The position numbers were made by a program, and so were the translations under genes. The notes under the pieces are model-generated. The model had not been told where the DNA came from. It did not search any database and saw only the letters and a program-made list of their open reading frames with translations. Of a stretch of DNA of 24,800 bases, positions 21,441-24,800 are shown in pieces. Within the stretch, counting starts at the first letter, position 1. Each line of letters opens with the position of its first letter. The DNA is from Elysia marginata (taxonomy: Eukaryota > Mollusca > Gastropoda > Plakobranchidae): NCBI GenBank assembly GCA_019649035.1, contig BMAT01001722.1, forward strand, positions 223,224 through 248,023, read 5' to 3'.

Positions 21441-21446
21441 TTTTAA
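21441..21446 (-). promoter_or_regulatory. Weak candidate poly(A) signal for the - strand gene
   Basis: On the - strand this reads ATTAAA, about 60 nt after the stop of the EGF/Cys-rich gene. Other ATTAAA matches lie near 21275 and 21046. No AATAAA was noticed within about 1.4 kb, so the real site is uncertain. Confidence 0.25.
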
Positions 21447-21504
21447 TGTCAGTATTATATTATGATTATGACACAATAATGTTTCCTTAACCATAGCACC
21501 AATA

Positions 21505-21788
21505 TTATAGACATACATGTACAGGGTCACAATTGTGCTGGGGACATGGGATGCTACGACGACGTCGAAGTGTAGGCAACAGGCTGTTGTCTGCACAGCC
21601 TGGTGGGGGTGGTGCGCAGGGCGGGTAGAAAGTTTTGCATGTTTTTCCAACGGGGCAGCCTCCACAGGGATCAGTGAACACAGGGGGCATACAGGTGAAC
21701 GCCACGCAAGGCGCCTTGACGCAGACAACGTCGGTGGCGAACTTACAGGTCCAGCCGGTTGGGCAAGGGCCACATTGATGTTGATCTC
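21505..21788 (-). CDS. Terminal Cys-rich exon with CxxCPxGxTCK modules (- strand)
   Basis: The acceptor on the - strand is ccacccttcactcag before 21788; phase 1 in; stop TAA at 21505-21507. Module 1: [25 protein letters not shown] (six Cys). Module 2: [17 protein letters not shown], then APPPPGC (five Cys). Then [13 protein letters not shown] and a tail ending DPVHVCL, for 14 Cys in all. The VCVKAPC core resembles the xCIRAPCxPxxxC cysteine module that I recall from invertebrate extracellular proteins, but I cannot name a Pfam family with confidence. An open frame upstream of 21788 is intronic. Base composition is far GC-richer than the surroundings, as expected for coding sequence. Confidence 0.85.
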
Positions 21789-24371
21789 CTGAGTGAAGGG
21801 TGGCGGTGTTAAGAGGCAAGTGAATATTGGTGTGATTTATATAAAGAGAGAGGAGAGATATGTCTCCTCATGATGGAAGATGTGGAGTATGAATATTGAT
21901 GAGATAGAGAACTGTAAAGGTAAGGAGGGATAAGTCTTGCGTAGTTTGGGGTAGGGGTGTAAGTTAATAATTGTAATTGTTTATGAGATAGAGATTGGGA
22001 AGTACATATAAATAGAGGGAAGAAGCAAGTCTCCTGATATTATATAACCTGTGGGTGGGAGAGGGAATAAGTTTGACTCTGAGTGGAATGATCACGTGTG
22101 TATAAAAATTATTATTAGTTAGGGATATGGAAAGGGAGACATAAATTGGCGAATAAGCAGCCCATGGCATATAAGAAGATTTGGCCCCCCTTAAAATTGG
22201 ACGAGAGATAGAAAGAAAGAGCGAAGGAACGTGAGAGAGAGAACCAGAAAGATAGGGGTGATCGTTTTTTTCTTACCCTTGAGATGTTTATTGCTTTCTC
22301 CTGGGCATTAAGTATAGATTTGATGTGATAAGGAGCTTTAGACAAATGGGGATTAGAGAAGGATCTTGATAAAGAGAGAAGGAGAGTCCGAGATGAAGAG
22401 ATAGACAAAGTACAACCAAGGTGGCGAGAGAGATAGGAACTAAAGTAAAGGAGAAAGCGGGGGTAAAAGTGTATGAAAAGTAGAGAAAAGATGACAGGAA
22501 GCGAAGAATGGACGATTAAAAAAGACTTATACAAAAAGAACGAGAGGCAGAATAGAACAGTGAAAGCACGAGAGTGAAAGGAGGACAGAAAGAGGAGTAA
22601 GAACTTCGACTCCAGAAAATTTTGTTTCGAATTTTTTTCCTCTCCAAAATCTAGTTCGTTTAAATTTGGAACAAGGGCAGGGATGAGGACGAGAGAAATA
22701 AACACACAGCCGTTTCGAGTTGATTGGATTATAGAAAAAAATTGAATATAATATACTATTAGTTACGACTCAAGCAATGAGAAATCCGTATACGAGGAAG
22801 GTGGACCTTGGTTGAGAACCAGAGATACACATATATGTAGATAGACATAGTAACGCAAGCAGGCAGACAAACCTCTTCTTGTTTTTTTATTAAATCAACA
22901 ACAGTGAACATGTGGAGTCGTTTTGTAATTGCCAAAATGTGAGATTTAAAAAATGACATGTGCTTGCAAATTTCATTCAGTTGCACTATAAGAAACAAAC
23001 AAAATAACAATAAAGAACAAAAAGAAATGCAGATTTTGGAACTCACCTATGTTTTTCTCACAATGTCGGCCACTATATCCAGAAGGACATTCACACCTGG
23101 GCAAATCAGCAGGGGCAATACATCTCCCTCCGTTATGACACGGGAACTTAGCGCAAGGATCCCGAATTATAATAGGATGTTGCCCTGAAAGTGCATTAAA
23201 GTATTATCAATTCATGTCATCGAATGGTTATACTCGTTATTCTCTTGATTTCTATTGACTTCAATTTGCTAAAAAACTTTCTTGTATAAAGGGCTTTAGT
23301 GATAATATTTTTGCTCCTAATTTTTACGTTTTAAAAGATACAGACAGTGCTCTGAAAACGTTTAGAGATATTTAGTTACGCCAAGCAAAATAGCTTATGG
23401 TTTTTAAACCTGATTTGGGTCTTATGAAGAAAAAACATGCGAAGATTGTTGCCACCATTAGGATAGAACCACATCGGCGTCCGGACCAAGGGTCAGACTA
23501 TGACATCTACTCATGGTAGGGGTTTAGACCTATAGGCTCTAGAGAGGCGGCTAAACCTATCTACGAATGAAAAGATAGAAGTTGCCGTTACCTGTTACCT
23601 ATCCACTTCGCGCCACGTGGCACATAAGGCCTCCACACTCGTTCTCCACTCATCCCTGTTGAGGGCAATGGTTCTGGCATGCTGCCAACTTCTCCAGCCT
23701 GTCGTCATCCTTTCTTTTTCAACCATTCTTCTCCAGGTGGTTTTGGGTCGTTCTTGCCTTCTATTCCCCTCTGGAGCCCAGGTTAGAGCTGTAATGCAGG
23801 CGCTGTCTGCCTCCTTCCGAAGAATGTGTCCGATGTACTTCCATCTTCTTTTCCTGATGATGCCACTTATTGTTTCCATTCTAGCTGTCTCTAACACTTT
23901 GCTATTGGTTATCCTGTCACTCCATTTTGCTCTAAGGATCTGCCGTAGGCATCTGGACTGAAAAACATCAATTTTGTTCTCGTCCCCCTTGGTCATACTC
24001 CATGTTTCATATCCATACATTAGGACTGGCATGACCAATGTCTTGTACAGCTTTATTTTCGTGTGTTGGCTGAGTGACGTGGATGACCATAGTTTCAGTA
24101 GTAGTACAGGTCAAAATCTCTCCAAAACCGTTGGGTCCGATCTGAGAGTCAGGCCTTACGCTGGTGTGGTTCTAACCTTAGAGATAGTCTAAACTATTAT
24201 GACAACACTATGCACACGTGCACTCACCCACGCTGCTCTCGCATTGTCTGCCTGTATATCCAGATGGACATACACATTTCGGCAGGTCAGCTGGAGCGAT
24301 ACATCTCCCTCCGTTATAACACAAAAAGTTTGCGCAGGGATCCCCAATAAAGTCCACCTCATCAGGGGATG
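21505..24371 (-). CDS. EGF-domain and Cys-rich extracellular protein, 3' part of gene
   Basis: Three exons on the - strand join in frame: 24371-24228, 23184-23047 and 21788-21505, all phase 1 at their junctions, giving about 188 codons and a stop. Order: EGF-like, EGF-like, then a terminal region with two CxxCPxGxTC modules, Pro-rich linkers, an RRRRS basic motif and a short Cys-containing tail. EGF exons with symmetric phase-1 borders are the classic shuffled extracellular module, so the product is secreted or the ectodomain of a membrane protein; the signal peptide and 5' exons are outside the window. No transmembrane segment follows the EGFs in the visible part, which favours secretion if the chain contains no upstream anchor. 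The gene identity is not recognised. Confidence 0.85.
21789..23046 (-). other. Last intron of the - strand gene, with a purine-rich tract
   Basis: A 1.26-kb intron. Roughly 21840-22620 is strongly purine-rich on the + strand (degenerate GAGA/AAGA/GGAG), hence pyrimidine-rich in the transcript. Open frames there on the - strand are Ser/Leu/Phe-rich low complexity and not genes. Confidence 0.7.
21840..22620. repeat. Long degenerate purine-rich tract
   Basis: About 780 bp has a strong A/G excess on the + strand (for example aagaaagagcgaaggaacgt and gagagagagaacc). It looks like an eroded (GA)n satellite or expanded microsatellite. Confidence 0.55.
23047..23184 (-). CDS. EGF-like exon B (- strand)
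   Basis: The acceptor on the - strand is taatgcactttcag before 23184; the donor gtgagt follows 23047. 138 nt, phase 1 in and out. It reads [20 protein letters not shown], then [20 protein letters not shown], then CEKNI. It shares [20 protein letters not shown] and CPSGYxGRxCE with exon A at protein level and long identical runs at DNA level. It is therefore a tandem exon duplicate. Six Cys, non-calcium-binding type. Confidence 0.93.
23185..24227 (-). other. Intron between the two EGF exons, carrying a retroelement
   Basis: A 1.04-kb intron. It contains the non-LTR retrotransposon tail (23595-24107). About 23420-23594 is GC-richer than the flanks and could be that element's 3' untranslated end; 23185-23420 is plain AT-rich sequence. 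Confidence 0.7.
23595..24107 (-). pseudogene. 5'-truncated non-LTR retrotransposon ORF2 tail (post-RT region)
   Basis: The - strand frame runs [20 protein letters not shown], then [20 protein letters not shown], then [52 protein letters not shown] and a stop. YGxETWxxTK, CLRxILRxxW, GHxLRxE and RPKTTWRR are the standard motifs just after the reverse transcriptase domain of many invertebrate LINE ORF2 proteins (RTE/Jockey/CR1-like group, often annotated as endonuclease-reverse transcriptase). The polymerase and endonuclease are missing. Similarity fades near 24107 and a stop follows at 24111-24113, consistent with 5' truncation during target-primed insertion. It sits in the intron in the same orientation as the host gene. 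The surviving frame is uninterrupted, so the insertion may be fairly young. Confidence 0.82.
24228..24371 (-). CDS. EGF-like exon A (- strand)
   Basis: The acceptor on the - strand is ctaacactatcacag before 24371; the donor gtgagtg follows 24228. 144 nt, phase 1 in and out. It reads [20 protein letters not shown], then [10 protein letters not shown], then [14 protein letters not shown] and SSV. Six Cys in EGF spacing (C-x4-C-x5-C-x8-C-x-C-x8-C). There is no D/N-x-D/N-E/Q calcium-binding signature, and the O-fucose site before the third Cys is absent (Arg in place of Ser/Thr). Confidence 0.92.
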
Positions 24372-24435
24372 CTGTGATAGTGTTAGAAAAAATAGCATAC
24401 CTGGTAATTTGTACGTAAGCTTAATCCAAGTAGGG

Positions 24436-24800
24436 CTTACCGATAGCTCAGTCGGTAAAGCGGTTGACCACCTTAGTAGAGTTTCCGAGCTTGACCCTCA
24501 GGACTGGACAATCTTATTTGTTTTCCCGCACCCAACTATACTAATTGAATAAAGTAAAGTAAACAGAGTGTTTATAGCGCTAAATCTATTGAAATGCTCT
24601 AGGCGCTTTATATGGTTTCCCTACAGGCCAATAAATTTTATGCGCTACAGGCCCACCCAGGAGGACGAAGCCCATTATAAGTACCGGTACGCCGAGAAAA
24701 TCCAAGATGGCCGATGGTTAAGCTTCTCTGGCCGCTTAAATATGTGCCTCTGCCTTTATGCATTTAAGTCCTGTTCTCTCTCTCTCTCTCTCTCTCTCTC
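24436..24800 (+). mobile_element. tRNA-derived SINE reaching the window edge
   Basis: The head is tRNA-like: gatagctcagtcggtaaagc holds the A box (24444-24460), and gagcttgaccctc (24487-24499) is a degenerate B box at suitable spacing. The body contains tagcgctaaatctattgaaa, gcgctttatatggtttccct and a GC-rich segment near 24660-24740. It ends in (TC)n at the window edge. It shares the tRNA-like head style, but not the body, with the SINE at 18053. No target-site duplication can be tested because the 3' side is cut off. Confidence 0.65.
24775..24800. repeat. (TC)n tract at window end
   Basis: Pure TC dinucleotides run off the window end. It could be the SINE's 3' tail or an independent microsatellite. 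Confidence 0.95.

Larger units (their letters stand above)
15061..21504. other. Intergenic region between convergent genes
   Basis: AT-rich DNA with scattered short open frames that show no family resemblance or splice linkage. It contains a SINE (18041-18299), a 25-nt hairpin (18709-18733), a motif cluster (19801-20193) and a TC tract (20976-21009). The lowest part (about 21000-21504) probably includes the 3'UTR of the - strand gene. Confidence 0.65.
24372..24800 (-). other. Upstream intron of the - strand gene
   Basis: Sequence upstream of EGF exon A on the - strand, to the window edge. Most is a tRNA-derived SINE; no further exon of the gene is visible. Confidence 0.7.

Noticed and set aside
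21159-21773. 204-codon open frame on the - strand overlapping the Cys-rich exon
   Set aside because: It is an alternative frame of the well-supported Cys-rich exon. Its downstream half is AT-rich 3'UTR-like sequence.
21517-21792. Open frame on the + strand over the Cys-rich exon
   Set aside because: Shadow of the - strand coding exon; no splice support or family resemblance.
22115-22705. 196-codon open frame on the - strand
   Set aside because: It lies wholly in the purine-rich tract and encodes Ser/Leu/Phe low complexity with no motif. The flanking exons splice in frame across it.
23617-23961. Open frame on the + strand over the LINE fragment
   Set aside because: Shadow of the - strand ORF2 tail, which carries the recognisable motifs.
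23047-24371. Calcium-binding EGF or Notch-type glycosylation sites
   Set aside because: Neither EGF exon has the D/N-x-D/N-E/Q signature, an O-glucose C-x-S-x-P-C motif or a Ser/Thr before the third Cys.

Overview
This is a eukaryotic window: AT-rich, intron-rich, full of simple repeats and tRNA-derived short interspersed elements (SINEs), with small exons bounded by GT..AG. There are no operons or ribosome-binding sites. The protein families and the repeat style (tRNA-headed SINEs, a cysteine-rich extracellular protein, a non-LTR retrotransposon tail) suggest an animal, most likely a lophotrochozoan and probably a gastropod mollusc. That placement is inference; no single sequence proves it.

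Left half, + strand (179-13600, 3'UTR beyond): the 3' part of a GRAF-family Rho GTPase-activating protein gene (ARHGAP26/ARHGAP10/ARHGAP42-like; BAR-PH-RhoGAP-SH3). The BAR, PH and most of the RhoGAP exons lie upstream of the window. I reconstruct eight exons: 179-338, 868-1153, 1612-1803, 5149-5200, 9123-9173, 12319-12387, 13157-13236 and 13509-13600. Their phases fit end to end and give one open frame of 327 codons plus stop: the end of RhoGAP, a long Ser/Pro/Gly-rich linker, and a C-terminal SH3 domain. Small frame-neutral exons in the linker (51 and 69 nt, plus two uncertain candidates of 18 and 123 nt) suggest variable linker splicing. The introns hold a pogo/Tc1-like MITE (3375-3819), microsatellites, a SINE-like block (about 10784-10975) and one assembly gap (12674-12742).

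Middle (13601-21504): the GRAF 3'UTR with several possible poly(A) signals, then intergenic DNA. I see no gene in it. It contains a SINE flanked by a perfect 12-bp target-site duplication (18041-18299) and a cluster of direct and inverted copies of a roughly 22-nt motif (19801-20193).

Right end, - strand (24371 down to 21505): the 3' part of a secreted or membrane-bound modular gene. Two closely similar EGF-like exons (24228-24371 and 23047-23184) are followed by a terminal cysteine-rich exon (21505-21788) with CxxCPxGxTCK modules and an RRRR-S basic site near the C terminus. All junctions are phase 1. The introns carry a 5'-truncated non-LTR retrotransposon tail (23595-24107), a purine-rich tract and, at the window edge, another tRNA-derived SINE ending in (TC)n. 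The two genes are convergent. I found no clearly unprecedented system. The most interesting items are the GRAF linker splicing candidates, the His in place of the conserved SH3 tyrosine, the unnamed cysteine module with its basic cleavage motif, and the pogo-like MITE with 17-nt CENP-B-box-like subterminal units.
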